Source: Agapetus fuscipes
Lineage: Eukaryota; Arthropoda; Insecta; Trichoptera; Glossosomatidae
Direction of reading: 5' to 3'
DNA length: 64,000 nt
NCBI GenBank assembly: GCA_951799405.1
Contig: OX637334.1
Span: 13,950,001-14,014,000, forward strand
Part shown: piece after piece, positions 30,722 through 41,719 of the stretch
Position numbering within the stretch: the first letter of the stretch is position 1
Layout of the letters: each line of letters begins with the position of its first letter
The notes under the pieces: generated by a model
Database searches by the model: none
What the model was told of the DNA's origin: nothing
The model's input: only the letters and a program-made list of their open reading frames with translations
Position numbers and translations under genes: made by a program

Positions 30722-31000
30722 ACACCGTTAGAGTTTAAATTAGTGCATACAAAGCGTAGTCCATATGATTGTAGTCTTCTCACTACATATTAGGTGATAG
30801 CTATAGATCGGAAAGGTTTGCCTAGCTGTGTTGGAAGTTAATATCAGCGGGATTACCTGCTGCAGCGGAGCCGAGCCCTTAAATAGCCGGAGCCGAGAGA
30901 ATGGCCGACGCTATGGCCTCTGCAAGCAACTATGGATACTGTAGCGAAAATAGAAATCTGCATGTGAACTTTACTTACTTGTGCCATATATACCTACCAA

Positions 31001-31169
31001 GGCTGGAAGTTTCATCACCAAGGTAATTCTTACCTACCGAATATCGGTAATATTTGTATGAAGATAATTCAGCTGTTCACTTGCGGCCATCTTGGATTGA
31101 CAGGTCTTCATACAAATACTACCGATATTCGGTATGTAAGAATTACCGCGGGGATGAGACTTCCAGCCC
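31001..31169. mobile_element. Palindromic MITE (GGCTGGAAG family), copy 1
   Basis: Arms GGCTGGAAGTTTCATCACC ... CGAATATCGGTAATA and their complement flank a centre with TTGCGGCCATCTTGG. Related copies at 52784 and 59095. Confidence 0.78.
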
Positions 31170-31221
31170 AGGGGTGAGTATCATATAAAAGAACAGGTAC
31201 CTATAAGGTAGGCAACATCTA

Positions 31222-31370
31222 GTTGAAGAGATATATTAACATTTGCAAGTACACAAGCAGACACATGTAAGTTCACTCTTACACATGCCGCAAAGAATTA
31301 AGAAATTAAAAACCTGAGCCCCAAATGAATCCTGCCACTCTTGCCAAATTTTTCTGAAACAGTGGTTTGC
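31222..31370 (-). repeat. 3T repeat, 3' two-thirds
   Basis: Reversed: CTAGTTGAAGAGATATATT, CAAGCAGACACATGTAAG, then CTGCCACTCTTGCC and CTGAAACAGTGG. Confidence 0.7.
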
Positions 31371-31621
31371 ACGAGCACCAGCACCTGTACCAGCACGAGC
31401 TTCTTTAATCTGGAGTCCACCGTCTCGTGAAGAATAAAATTACAATGGCTATGATTACTAGGAATCCGTTGCAGACGCCTGCCGCCCCACTAAAAAATTG
31501 AACGTCAAACTATAGAGCGCCGTAAATCTGGTTGAATTTTAATGGTAGCCTTGTAACAGTTACGGGAATACTGGACCCAATAAAATGCATTTTCTACAAT
31601 TTAAAAAAATGTTTGAATTCG

Positions 31622-31850
31622 GTTGGTGTTATGGCCACGGGGGTCAAGTCACTTGTTCGATTAGCGTATTTGGAACAGAATAACGTTGGTTCGAATCGCA
31701 TCTAGCCCATTTGACCATATTTTCTACCCTGGTTAACAGATGCCATTGCATGCACACAAGCTTCTGCTTTCGCATGAAGACAACTGACCAAGTAAAATAG
31801 GTTGGTGAATTGCATACCTCTTCACAAATCTATTTAAATAAAAATTCGAA
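31622..31850 (+). mobile_element. SINE-C, near full length
   Basis: tRNA-like head: GGTCAAGTCACTTGTTCG, AACGTTGGTTCGAATCGC (B box). The body has TTTGACCATATTTTC, CTGGTTAACAGATGCC and the end GGTGAATTGCATACCTCTTC. Reversed relatives at 46532-46655 and 55804-56110. Confidence 0.65.
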
Positions 31851-32124
31851 CTTAGTACCATTTACTAGCTAGCCCTAAGCGATAATAACTGGACTTTTTG
31901 TAATTGAAAACATAGTAATATGATGAATAGGAATCCTTTTAACACCGAAAATACATGTTTAACCAACCGTTGATATGCGAGCACTGACAAGACTGAAGAA
32001 TGAATACAACGTGTGCATATGTTCCCGCTTACAGCAGAATTATTTCAGTTAGTAGTTCATTACCGCGGCTTATAAAGCCAGCTCCCTATTACACCATGCT
32101 TCTCAAACCATCACGTTTATTTTC

Positions 32125-32372
32125 TCTTACCTAATCTAATCTAATCTAAGTTGCAAAGATATGAGATTCACGTTACATGCATTCTCACAACCAGACACGT
32201 ACAAGTTCGCGCTTGCACATGCCTCATGTGAACCTACAACATAAAAACCAAATCTCAAATGGACATTCACCCTGCAACTCTTGCCGTCCTTCCCTGTAAC
32301 AGGGGTGACATTGGCAAAGTGAACCATTTTTACAGCATGGGTGGTCAGCCGCATACCAACCTATAAGTCAAG
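32125..32372 (-). repeat. 3T repeat as the 3' end of LINE-2
   Basis: A full 3T unit of the GTCACCCC subfamily with a (TAATC)3-4 tail complement at 32130-32150. It continues upstream, in LINE sense, into the LINE-2 3' UTR and ORF end (32373-32585) without a boundary. This shows the repeat is part of the LINE. Confidence 0.9.
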
Positions 32373-32585
32373 GAACATACACGACAAATCAAATTTTATA
32401 AATCAGTAAATAATAATATCATCAAAACTAAACCGAAAACAAATTCCAATTTAACAAACCCTAGCCGCCAGCATTACAGATCAACCGCCATTTCTTTCTG
32501 TCCTTACATACTTCTTTCATTTCCTCCAGAGTCATAACCTTTTTCATACAGGCTCTTCTTTTATTTTATTACCGACATTAAATAG
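32373..32585 (-). pseudogene. LINE-2 ORF C-terminus and 3' UTR
   Basis: The minus strand from ~32575 reads RRACMKKVMTLEEM and KEVCKDRKKWRLICNAGG, then TAG at about 32465. About 95 bp of AT-rich 3' UTR then lead into the 3T unit. The protein tail is almost the same as at 57964-58060, so both are the same LINE family. The upstream RT part is absent, so this copy is 5'-truncated. The two LINE-linked 3T units belong to different 3T subfamilies, suggesting at least two LINE-2 lineages. Confidence 0.85.
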
Positions 32586-32589
32586 TAAA

Positions 32590-32895
32590 CAAGACTTTCG
32601 ATCTTTGCTTCTAGTGTCAATCATTGTGTAGATTCTACTCAATTGCGTAAAACAACAACAAAAATGTATGAAAACTAAATCACTTTCAATGAGAGCCGTC
32701 GTGTGTTCATGCATTTTAGAGTTTCGTAATCGAGGTGAGATTTGTCCCAGAATGAGTCATGAAAGACTGGAACGTAGCTAACGAGATGCTGATAGGTCTG
32801 CGCTGAAAGACCTGCTAAACGGTAAGAAGATAGCTGGACAGTTTTATCTTAGAATCCATGAGCCGGGATACTGTTGTATATTTCATTTACATTTT
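32590..32895. other. No gene recognised
   Basis: Unassigned AT-rich sequence. Confidence 0.4.
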
Positions 32896-32899
32896 GAAA

Positions 32900-33105
32900 T
32901 ATTTCTCTTTTCAGTGTTTAATTTCAAACCCAAAATAAAATTTCGACAATGTTTACTCAACCTTTACAAGAAATGAGAGACAGCCCCCTCAAGAGCTGTG
33001 AAAACCCAGCTTCAATTGAAGGCCAGTCCCTTTTCCTGTAAAAATAAATAGGTTCAACACGCCACATGCCATTTCGAAGGGACTACGCGGTATAAGTTGA
33101 GCTAT
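32900..33105 (+). mobile_element. SINE-A body, 5'-truncated
   Basis: Starts within the body at TCTCTTTTCAGTG; CTTTACAAGAAATGAGAG; AAAATAAATAGGTTCAAC; ends GACTACGCGGTATAAG. Confidence 0.8.
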
Positions 33106-33109
33106 ATGT

Positions 33110-33608
33110 GCAGATTAGATGCGTTGCGTTACTACTACTGTTGATCTAACAATCTATCATCTCTGCTTGTAGCGTCAGCACTGAGCGTTACGGGCTCGAT
33201 TCCCTTTGTTCAGCGGAAAGTTGGTGAAGCGCAGCGTGTGCTCGCACTCGTATGCTCGCGCGTGTGTGTGCTGCAAGAGCTCAGGTGCGCAGAGAGTAAA
33301 CCATAATAAATTATCAGCCCAGCTGAAGGGATGGTCAGAAGAGGAGTTCATGAAGTTAATTCAAAATAGAGTTTCTCAAAAATACCCAACTTTTAACGTC
33401 TTTTTACTGTAACTACTTTTATAAATACATATCAGTATGTAACTAATGTATTTGACAAGGAAGTTTTTTTGCCTTACTGATTTTAAAGCGGTGGTAGAGA
33501 TTTGAAATTAGAAAGAAAGAAGTGGGTTCGATTCCTGGCGTAGCAAACAAAAACGAAAATATCGCCCCTTTCACATTTTTTGGGATGTTTTTGTTTTTAA
33601 ATTCTTTA
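33110..33608. other. No gene; weak tRNA-like traces
   Basis: Degenerate B-box-like sequences GCTCGATTCCC (~33192) and GTGGGTTCGATTCC (~33523) suggest SINE relics. The frame at 33206-33412 has no recognised domain. Confidence 0.35.
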
Positions 33609-33611
33609 ATC

Positions 33612-34087
33612 ATGTTCCTTGACTCATTTTCCTTAGCAGCTTGGTATCAGAAAAAAATGTTCACTTTGCTAATGTAACCCATGTTTCAGAAAAGTTTATG
33701 CTAGTTTGAGATTTGGGCTATTATTTAGTAAGTACACATTCCTTGACTTATAGGTTAGTATGAGGCTGACCACCCATACTACTGTAAAAAATGGTTCACT
33801 TTGCCAATGTCACTCCTGTTTCAGGGAATGTCGGCAAAAAATGCAGGGTTTATGTTCATTTAAGGCTTGGTTTTCATTTGTAAGTACAATTCAGCATTTG
33901 TCAGTGCGAACTTACACGTGTCTGTTAGTGGGCATGCATTTGATATGAGTTTTGAATTTTTGAATGTTTGAATCTTTGCAACTTAGATTCTAGATTATTA
34001 TAGATACCCATACAGCATGTGTAAACTTGATCGTATACGTGTCTGTTTGTTTGTATACATTTAATTTGAGTCCGCATATCTTAGTAA
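33612..34087 (+). repeat. 3T repeat (outer copy) interrupted by another 3T copy
   Basis: The first part, 33612-33739, ends at AGTACACAT. The second part resumes at ATACAGCATGTGTAAAC (34012) and runs to CATATCTTAG. A second 3T copy lies between, flanked by TACACAT (33733-33739) and TACCCAT (34005-34011), a probable 7 bp target-site duplication. Confidence 0.82.
33740..34004 (+). repeat. 3T repeat (inner copy)
   Basis: Complete unit from TCCTTGACTTATAGG to TTTGCAACTTAGATTC and a short A/T tail, inserted in the same orientation into the outer copy. GTCACTCC variant. Confidence 0.88.
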
Positions 34088-34399
34088 ATACATAAACATT
34101 ATAGACTTGGTTTCCCGGAGTCTTCCGTCGACCAGAACGTCTTTGTACAAGGGGTGTAGTTTCGGAGCTGTATCAGTTCCCATCCTTTGAGTATCTGTTT
34201 TTTTGGTTAGTAGTAAATACTGCAAGATCATACCTGTTACATGTATCTGGTTGCTTTACTAGTTTCCTGCTGTAGTTCCGGTCCACCGCACCGAGAGGAA
34301 GGATTAATACCCCAGACTTGTGTGTGCAAAACAATGAAGTTTGTCTAGGCGCGGGCTGCGCTGGGAAGTGCGAATCTCTACTCAACATTCTGATACTCG

Positions 34400-34705
34400 C
34401 AAACGCAGCTAAGCTACACATATAGCGTAACATCTTGCCTACGATATCCCCGAAGTGGTCACATGTGTCGATTTGGGACCTACTTATTTTTACGGGTAAG
34501 GGGGCCGGCCTCACGTCAACCACTTCATTTGAAGGGGGGCTCTCATTTCTTGAGAAGGCTAAGTAGGTACGCCTTTCCGTTATTTTATTTTGGGTTTGAA
34601 ATAAACACCGAAACTGGAAATCATTTCTGACACCCTCGGTGGGGATGAAACCTTTGCTCTCGGCATGGAATGCAAGCCTTCTACCAACTGAGCCATCCGC
34701 CGCAC
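34400..34705 (-). mobile_element. SINE-A, full length
   Basis: Reversed copy with both ends. The body starts at CTAAGCTACACATATAGCG, includes TTATTTTTACGGGTAAGGG, and reaches the head complement CCAACTGAGCCATC at ~34684-34700 with the B-box complement GGGGATGAAACC. A conserved ACTTCATTTGAAG lies mid-body. Confidence 0.82.
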
Positions 34706-34754
34706 TTTTTACGAGCCATTCATGCGCAACTTTAAACTAGAAATACTGTTAATG

Positions 34755-34885
34755 TAAGGATAAGCCCAATCCCTACTTCAACTGTAGTGGTGTCGTAAGG
34801 CCGGCCCTTTTACCTGTAAAAATAAATAGGCTTACCCCACCACACGTTTTCCTCGGCCCCTTGAAGGAGAACGCGGCAAGAAGTT
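34755..34885 (+). repeat. SINE-A, 3' half
   Basis: CTACTTCAACTGTAGTGG, AAAATAAATAGGCTTACC, then GAGAACGCGGCAAGAAG. It lies ~50 bp from the head of the reversed copy. Confidence 0.76.
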
Positions 34886-34889
34886 ACGT

Positions 34890-35560
34890 CACATGTCTTA
34901 CTTAGTTGCGGACAATTCCTCGTGTTTATTCGTAAGAGTATATTTCTTAGAAATCAGCTGTATGACGAGACATTTTTTAATCTACGAAATGTGTGCCTAG
35001 TCTATTTTATACACGATAATAGAGTATTGTTATTAACAATTCTACAGCAAGTAAAGACATTTTCCTGTATACAGAAACTTTATACATTTCATGTTGATAA
35101 ACACGTGTGGTGACTTTTCCTGAAAAAAGAGTGATAGTGCCAAAAGTGTTACATTTTTAACAGGATTGGTGGTCATCTTCATACCAACCTTTAATTCAAA
35201 AAAAGTTAAACATTTATAATAATTCAGTTTTCCGTAACTTCAGGATTTTTTTTTTGTTTTCTGTATCCAGAAACTTTATACTAGTAGTTCTCTATGTAAC
35301 TCTATACAGAGAAAACACAGAGTACACACTAACTAACCGTTGTCTACCGCAGCTACGGTTGCAGTTGCAGTAAACAGTTGCGAGCTGAGCACCTCGCGGT
35401 TGCAGACGATGCAAAGTTGTAAACTCAAGCAACCGATTGTTGCAACTAACTAAATCTGTAATGTGAATGCAGCCTTAATGAAGTGCGACCTTAATTACTC
35501 GTCAAACAAAGACATCTTGTAATGCAAATATCTGAAAAATAATCAGAAATATTAACATGT
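34890..35560. other. Spacer with a decayed 3T and a possible MITE
   Basis: A reversed 3T 5' fragment is at 35115-35200 (CTTTTCCTGAAAAAAGAGTG, GTGGTCATCTTCATACC). The stretch 35330-35480 is GTTGC/GCAAC-rich (GCAGTTGCAGTAAAC, CAACCGATTGTTGCAAC) and ends in AATGTGAATGCAGCC. It may be a MITE, but the arms are unclear. Confidence 0.4.
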
Positions 35561-35564
35561 TATA

Positions 35565-35735
35565 GAACATACGGTTGTTAGCTCAGTTGGTAGAATGCTT
35601 GAATACTACTATGACAGAGGATTAAGATTCTATTCCTACCGAGGGTTCCGGAAATGATTTCTCGTTTCGACGTTAATTTCGAATCCAAAATAAAATACCG
35701 GTAAGTAGTAAGCATTATATATGCAGCTAAGTTGC
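35565..35735 (+). mobile_element. SINE-A head and start of body
   Basis: Head TTAGCTCAGTTGGTAGAATG is well kept. The B-box region is degenerate (AAGATTCTATTCC). Then GAAATGATTTCTCGTTTC and AAATAAAATACCGG. Confidence 0.75.
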
Positions 35736-35839
35736 ATTACGTCCGCATATAAATCAGCCTGAAATTTTATTTATTTATAGGAACATAAAAAAGAAATATT
35801 TACCAAAGAAAATTTAAAGCTACTCGTATCTTAAGAAAA

Positions 35840-35982
35840 AATGGCAAGAGTTTCAGGGTTTTTGTTCATTTGAAGTGCGGGTCTTGTGTTGTAAGTACCA
35901 ATGCAGTCTATAAGAGTGTCTACTTGTGGGCGTGCAATAAATATGAATCTTAAGTAGGTATCAACATATCTTTGCAACTTAG
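35840..35982 (+). repeat. 3T repeat, 3' half
   Basis: ATGGCAAGAGTTTCAGGG, TTGTAAGTACCAATGCAG, end TATCTTTGCAACTTAGG. Confidence 0.72.
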
Positions 35983-35989
35983 GTAACAA

Positions 35990-36728
35990 ATATGCTATGT
36001 TAATATTACGTGCATTTTCATGAGAGCCACCGTTGAGTACCCTAAGTATAAAACATTACGTCTAAACCCTACTATAGCGTTAAACTAAAATGTTTGGAAT
36101 CTAAAACTCTCACTGCTAGCGCTGTTTTACTCTTAATACATTTTTTGGTAAACGCTGTGGTTGAGTTAAAGCTTAGTGTTGTGTAGATGGGTAATATTTA
36201 GGCAATATTGCCTATATTTTGGGAAAGGTAATAAAATAGGTAATGCTGGTTGTTAAGGTAATTTTGTAGTGCGTTTGGGGCCTACGGATGGTTTACGCCT
36301 CCCATGGGAATATTCACAATAACTAAATATCATACTGAACTAATGTGTACGAGCAGTAACAATTTAACAAGTTTTACTTACACCTAACCAAACATACCTA
36401 CATGGTTAAAATGGTTCCGTGACAGAACAGGGCATGACAAAACTGAACATGACGTAACAACACACTACCAAATCGTACTCCGATTATAAAATATTGCGTA
36501 AATCTCACCTCTATAGCGTAAATAAAAGATATATACAATATACGACGGCACTTTTAAGATTGATTTAGTGTACCCAAATTTTTTTCGATTTACCCAATTT
36601 CGGATACTCGGGGAAAAGAACATTTTCAAAACGTTTTCTCTGTAAAGTGCCGTTGTAAACAGTGAAAGCACTAGAGATACAAATAAAACTCTGCAGTGAA
36701 AATACTACTTTGTTTTTCATAATTTTAA
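35990..36728. other. No gene recognised
   Basis: Overlapping short minus-strand frames at 36465-36771 lack any motif. Nothing else identified. Confidence 0.42.
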
Positions 36729-36729
36729 G

Positions 36730-37020
36730 ATCCGGTCTGGTCGATAGCTCAGATGTTAGAGTGTATTCCATACCATATGGCTAGAGTTCGATCGCCACCA
36801 AAGGTGTCAGAAATGATTTTCCGTGTCAGTGTTTACTTCAAAATAGCTGCAAGGCTTACTCATGCTTCACAACAAATGAAAACCAGACCTCTCGGGAACT
36901 GGGAAACCCTCACTTCGATGACAATGATGTGCTTAAATCCAGATTTCTTATCTGTAGAAATACATAGGTTCCACACGCCATATACGATCTATTTGGGGAC
37001 AACGCGGTAAAAAATTGCAC
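36730..37020 (+). mobile_element. SINE-A, full length
   Basis: Head CGATAGCTCAGATGTTAGAG, B box AGAGTTCGATCGCC, TCAGAAATGATTTTCCG, AACAAATGAAAACCAG, and the end TTTGGGGACAACGCGG. This copy is the best guide to family length (~285 bp). Confidence 0.84.
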
Positions 37021-37109
37021 CAGATGCATTTGAGATCTCTAGTTTAGGATGTATAAGCTCATTTAGTGTTATCTAAAGTTGCACTATACGTGAAGCTTAG
37101 TTGCGTTTG

Positions 37110-37292
37110 ATCTATAATCTAAGTTGTAAAGATATATTACATTTGAGATTCAAATTAGACGCATTCCTTCAAGCAGACCCGTATAAGTTCGCGCTTAAAC
37201 ATGTCACATGTGGACCTACAATATAAAAACGCAATCTCAAATGAACATAGGCCCTGCAACTTTTACCGACCTTTCCTGAAACAGGGGTGACA
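37110..37292 (-). repeat. 3T repeat, 3' two-thirds
   Basis: Reversed: TCTATAATCTAAGTTGTAAAG to CTGAAACAGGGGTGACAT. The 5' third is missing. Confidence 0.8.
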
Positions 37293-37639
37293 TAATATCT
37301 AAATTTAAATCTTCATTTTACCAACTTCTCGTCAAGGAGGACTTGTCACATATGTAGAAACTATACGATTCCCTCTGCGCCTCATAACATCTGCCCCCTA
37401 AAAAGGCAAACTTTTCTAATCCTAGAGCTCGGCATGTGTTAGTTCGAGAACTATCATTGGCAGGAGTTCTCAACTACATTTCGTGGATTCGTCTCAACTC
37501 GCCTAAATGAAATGTCTTCAACATGAACAGCAACTGTGACTGTGACTGTTACGCTTTTGTCTCTATTTCGCCATTTCCTAACAAAGGTACCTCGTTTACT
37601 TTTATAACCAATTATAATAATAAAATTAGGTTTTTGTGT

Positions 37640-37800
37640 GTATCACCCCTCAAGAGCCCTCTGCGAGCTTTGTCGTCGCTGTAGAATAAGCATGCCTAAC
37701 TCAAATCAACACTCTTTTATGTAACTGTAACTGCAACGTCATTTCACCAGAGGTGGCCAGAGCCTCTGCGGAATTGCCCTAACCCTGAAACACATTCTTC
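37640..37800 (-). repeat. SINE-B tail relic
   Basis: TGTGTGTATCACCCCTCAAG, CCCTCTGCGAGCTTTGTCG and CGTCGCTGTAGAA match the SINE-B tail. Sequence further right (CACCAGAGGTGGCCAGAGCC) belongs to a divergent tail variant. Confidence 0.65.
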
Positions 37801-37979
37801 TTAACAAGTTCTGAAAGTTTACCTCAAATCCCACAAGCGCTACATGACCTAAAGGTTCATTTACAGACATAACGCAACACAGATCTCACATCTTTTTCAT
37901 GTTCGCCTTGCCGGATTTTGCAATCCTATTATAGTGTAAAAAGTTAGTCTGTATGTTTCAGACAATTGTTGCTGGCCTT

Positions 37980-38208
37980 CACGTATAGGTTGGTGTGAAC
38001 CTGACCGCGCATACTGTAAAAAATCTCTTTTTCAATGGCATCTCTGTTTTCAAGGACAAGCTGCAGGGGTTCATGTTACTTTGACATTTGTTATTATTTT
38101 GTAAATACAATGTGATATCTGTAAGCGTGAACTGAAGCTTGTGAGCATGTATTTCATTTGAATCTTAAATGTTAATATTAATTATTCGCAACTTAAATTA
38201 CAGATTAC
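37980..38208 (+). repeat. 3T repeat, divergent full copy
   Basis: ACGTATAGGTTGGTGTGAACC, internal deletions, end TTCGCAACTTAAATTACAG. Confidence 0.72.
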
Positions 38209-38449
38209 AGTGCCCTGCGATGTGTGGTTAACGAAAAGTGGGACAAAATGTCAAAAGCAGATTAGTGCAAACCCTTTGCCAAAAATAATAAAGTACGAAC
38301 TACATACGTAAGTGTGCGGTTAATTGCTATATCTTCCCAATTGCTCTGTAAATAATGGATGGATGCACGCTAACACAGGCACTGGAGGACAAAGAATATC
38401 CATACAAAAAACCTTCGGAATCTTTTGAAATCTCGAAGTTCGTACCTTG

Positions 38450-38597
38450 TGGCTCATTTCAGACACAATGCATTCTACCCAGTTTGTCTGTGGATCACCG
38501 GACAAACTGTGTGAAAGGTTTCTTATCCACCACCGGATAAAAAAACCATTGACAAACAAACCTGGCAAAATGCGTTGTGTCTAAAATGGGCCTACGT
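38450..38597. mobile_element. Foldback MITE
   Basis: Inverted arms AGACACAATGCATTCTACCC and GGCAAAATGCGTTGTGTC, each continued by GTTTGTC/GACAAAC. The inner part holds CACCGGACAAACTGTGTG. A fragment of the same family lies at 18785-18860. Confidence 0.6.
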
Positions 38598-38846
38598 CTT
38601 CTCAATGCTATTTTTACCCTCATATTCACATGTAAAACATAGCAAAAAGCTCTGAAAACTTTACTGAAGCAAGTATAATACACTATTGTGTATAATACCA
38701 CCCGTGTTATAATGAAATGACTTCAGGGGATCGTGAACATTCCCACAGCTCTCTTGCGCCTTAACGACAGGGAAAAGCACGGTTTTGTTTTGAGGTATGA
38801 CTGTACAGAAACCAGTCGTAGGTACCTTTAGATTCTGGCTGGGTTA

Positions 38847-38950
38847 TTCACATTTGATACGTAGCTGATCCATGGATCATCGTTTTTTGTATTGAAAATT
38901 CACGTTAGGGGGCGGCTTAGCCATGGATTTGCTGTGCGAATAACACCGGT
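38847..38950. mobile_element. Possible small MITE
   Basis: GTTATTCACA near the left and TGTGCGAATAAC at the right, with GATCCATGGAT and CCATGGATTT inside as a second inverted match. The arms are short and imperfect. Confidence 0.4.
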
Positions 38951-39057
38951 CCGTAGCCTAGTAATGAGCGCTTCGGACTAGTAAATGGAAGATCGTGTTT
39001 ACTTGTGGGCATTGCATTAAACATGAATCTTAAATGCTAATAGACCTTTGAAATATA
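38950..39057 (+). repeat. SINE-B tRNA head joined to a 3T fragment
   Basis: GGTCCGTAGCCTAGTAATG and AGTAAATGGAAGATCGTG, then TTTACTTGTGGGCATTGC and TGAATCTTAAATGC from the 3T 3' part. Confidence 0.6.
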
Positions 39058-39061
39058 AATA

Positions 39062-39177
39062 GTTGTGTCGCATAGAATCGAAAACGGCAATCTAGGAATT
39101 ATGAAAACATAGAAACATGTTTTTTCTCATTTTCGAAACCAATCTTAGATTCCTAAATTTGATTCTATACGACTACT
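39062..39177. mobile_element. Foldback MITE relative of 14335-14475
   Basis: GTCGCATAGAATCGAAAACG, GCAATCTAGG on the left; TTAGATTCCT and GATTCTATACGAC on the right. The arms are imperfect. Confidence 0.55.
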
Positions 39178-39179
39178 TA

Positions 39180-41470
39180 ATTCATACATTTTTTCATGGA
39201 TTTTCATCTTTTCCAGTATCTCTAAAATATGTTTATCCTATTATTTCACAATTTCACCAATCTGATCAAGGTATTAGTACCCATTTTTTTTTTAATTCTG
39301 TTTTTCTGTCTTTTACATATCCTGTACAGTGTACAGCCAGCTAATTGGTTAATTAAGGAAAATGTACAAGGTTCAAAGCGACGTTTTTGTGTATTTACGA
39401 GTATGTATGTGTTTTTTTCTTTTGAGAAGGTCATTCGCTCCACGGAGGCATCAATTTACGTCAAAATTAAGATAAATCGCGGTGAATACGCCGCAATATG
39501 ACGCCGAGACCTGAAATATTGCCGAAATGCGAGACGCACGCATATCTAAAACGAGAACTTTGCGTGTTTTTTTTTTCTTTGCGTATATTTCTTTTAAATT
39601 AAATGTCACGTAGAACTTTGTACTTTTAACCTCTCTAATAAATAGGTTCAACTTATGAAACCTATTAATTTTCACTTGTAGGTAAGTGCACCAGCCTTGC
39701 ACCATCCGCTTTTATCCAAGATCGGGAATTGTATCTGTTGCTTTGGTTGAACTATTAGCACAGTTATAATAAAAGGAGAGCCTGTAAAAAGAAGGTTAAG
39801 ATTGAAGATTGTGACTTCAATTCAGCAAACACTTCCCAGAGCGCCTCATCTCAATTAGTTGTATATCATCTGAATGCGTTCATCTCAAACGCCTCTTTTC
39901 TGCTCTCCAGTGCCTGTGAGAGCGTTCCTCCCTTCATTCCACAGAGACGAATCTGAAGACATAGAAAAAAAAATCACATAACAAAGTTTGCTCAAGATTT
40001 GTTCAACAAATTTGTCCATTTTAATTGTTCATAAATCAAAACCCCAAGTGCAAAACATTACTTATCCTTAAACATACCCACAGATATTCAACAAAATAAT
40101 GGATAGAAACGAAAATAGCACCTTTCTTTATCGTTTTAGTTTCCTTACGTTTCTGGTAAAACACTTTGCTTTAGTTTAAACGTGATGTTTTTTACTTGGC
40201 GCTCTGCACTGGCTATCTCTTATGGTACAGTGGGTGCATTGTGTTTCTGACGGCGTTGTTTTGTGAATGTTGTATGCAGTTGTTAGTCTGACTGATTCCC
40301 CTGGAGGACGAGGCGAGGGGAGGAGTCGTTGTAGCGACTGTACACACGCTGATTGGTGTGTACTAGGGGCTCGTAATAAAAAAAAACTCGCGAGTTCTTG
40401 TGCATGTTTTACGGATGAATCTCGTCACAAAATCGTGTAAGATATCGCAAGCTTGTTAAAATTGTTTTGATATATTTAAAAAAAACAATGTAAGGAACTA
40501 CGCAAAATAAACTTTAGGAATACTACTTGTTATTAAAAGTCCTAACACTATTATTTTCTTGTCACCATTTTTTATGTATAAAATTACAAAATGTTTTCGG
40601 TCCGCAGACCATCATTAGGTTTAATTAAAAAAAAAACCCTAGGAATATTTATTTTAGGGACAGTATTGCACATTAGTCATATTCATATTGTATGTATTGT
40701 AAAGTTAAAATACTGATTTATTAAGAAGTTTTAATTCTATGATCAACAAAGGATAAGGAAAATAAAAATAAAACGATTCTTCGAAACTTCTACTTATATT
40801 CTGGCTAACGGGTTCTTAAAAACATAACATACATTAGTCGATAAGAAAGTTGATTTTCGTGAGTGCTTTTACATTTTATCAGAAACTTTTTTAAGTCATT
40901 GGAATTTAAAAGTAATTATGGAGAAAATTTTCTTCTTGATTTTTTTTTAGTTATGTTCTCCATCAAAGCTGAAGTTATAATGCAAACCCACGACTTCTTG
41001 GTTTTGTGTGGGTTCTCGTTTTAACTGATAGCTCGCGAGTTCTTAGCTCAGCCAATATCTCGTGACATTTTATTCCCTAGTCGGCACTAGAACTAAGTTT
41101 GCGCGACGATATTTTAAAGTTTGATTGATAAAAAAAAAATACAACACTATTACTATGTTATGAAGGAGTACCGACAGCTTAAAAGGTATAAACTTTTAAA
41201 AAAAAATTGAAAATAATCAAGGAACTGTAAACTTTTTTCAACCAAAGACCTCTGATTCTTCTTTTTCTCATTTTTATTCAGGGATCTCTGTTATTTTCGA
41301 ACTGCGGGCCACATTGATTACTCGAGAAAGTTCCGAAGGCCAAAAGTTAACAAACGCACTCAATCTCTAAATGACTGTCAAATTGAAATCGTCGACGTTG
41401 ATGGTTTTCCTTGATAACGCAAACCAGCTGGCACGAATAGTAACGATTTATGATATTTTTTGACCTAAAG
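39180..41470. other. 2.3 kb without recognised gene or dense repeats
   Basis: Contains a faint reversed SINE-A trace at 39640-39705 (AATTTTCACTTGTAGGTAAG, CACCAGCCTTGCACC). It also has a GC-richer patch at 40285-40400, and the word CTCGCGAGTTCTT occurs twice (40387, 41031). Short frames at 39117-39705 show no domain. This is one of the least repeat-dense intervals. Confidence 0.45.
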
Positions 41471-41471
41471 A

Positions 41472-41716
41472 GTTGACTAATAGGTTGGTATGAGACAGAC
41501 CCGTCAAACTGTTAAAACTTGGTCCATTTTTGCCAATGCCACCCCGATTTCAAAGAAAGTCAGCAGGAGTGGCCTAGTTTATGTTCATGTGAGCTTTGTT
41601 TTATTTTGTATGTACACATGCAGCATGTGTAAGCGTGGTCTTACAAGTGCCTACTTGGGAGATTGGATTAAATATGAGCCTTAAATGTCAATATATCTTT
41701 GCAACTTAGATTATAC
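41472..41716 (+). repeat. 3T repeat, full length, GCCACC subfamily
   Basis: Starts AGTTGACTAATAGGTTGG; CCAATGCCACCCCGATTTC; ends TTTGCAACTTAGATTATAC. Confidence 0.86.
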
Positions 41717-41719
41717 ATT

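Noticed and set aside
34173..34523. 116-residue frame on the minus strand
   Set aside because: It runs into a reversed SINE-A copy, so its length is accidental.
35565..35640. Genuine tRNA gene (A and B box present)
   Set aside because: No intact cloverleaf, degenerate B box, and continues into the SINE-A body, as all similar loci do.
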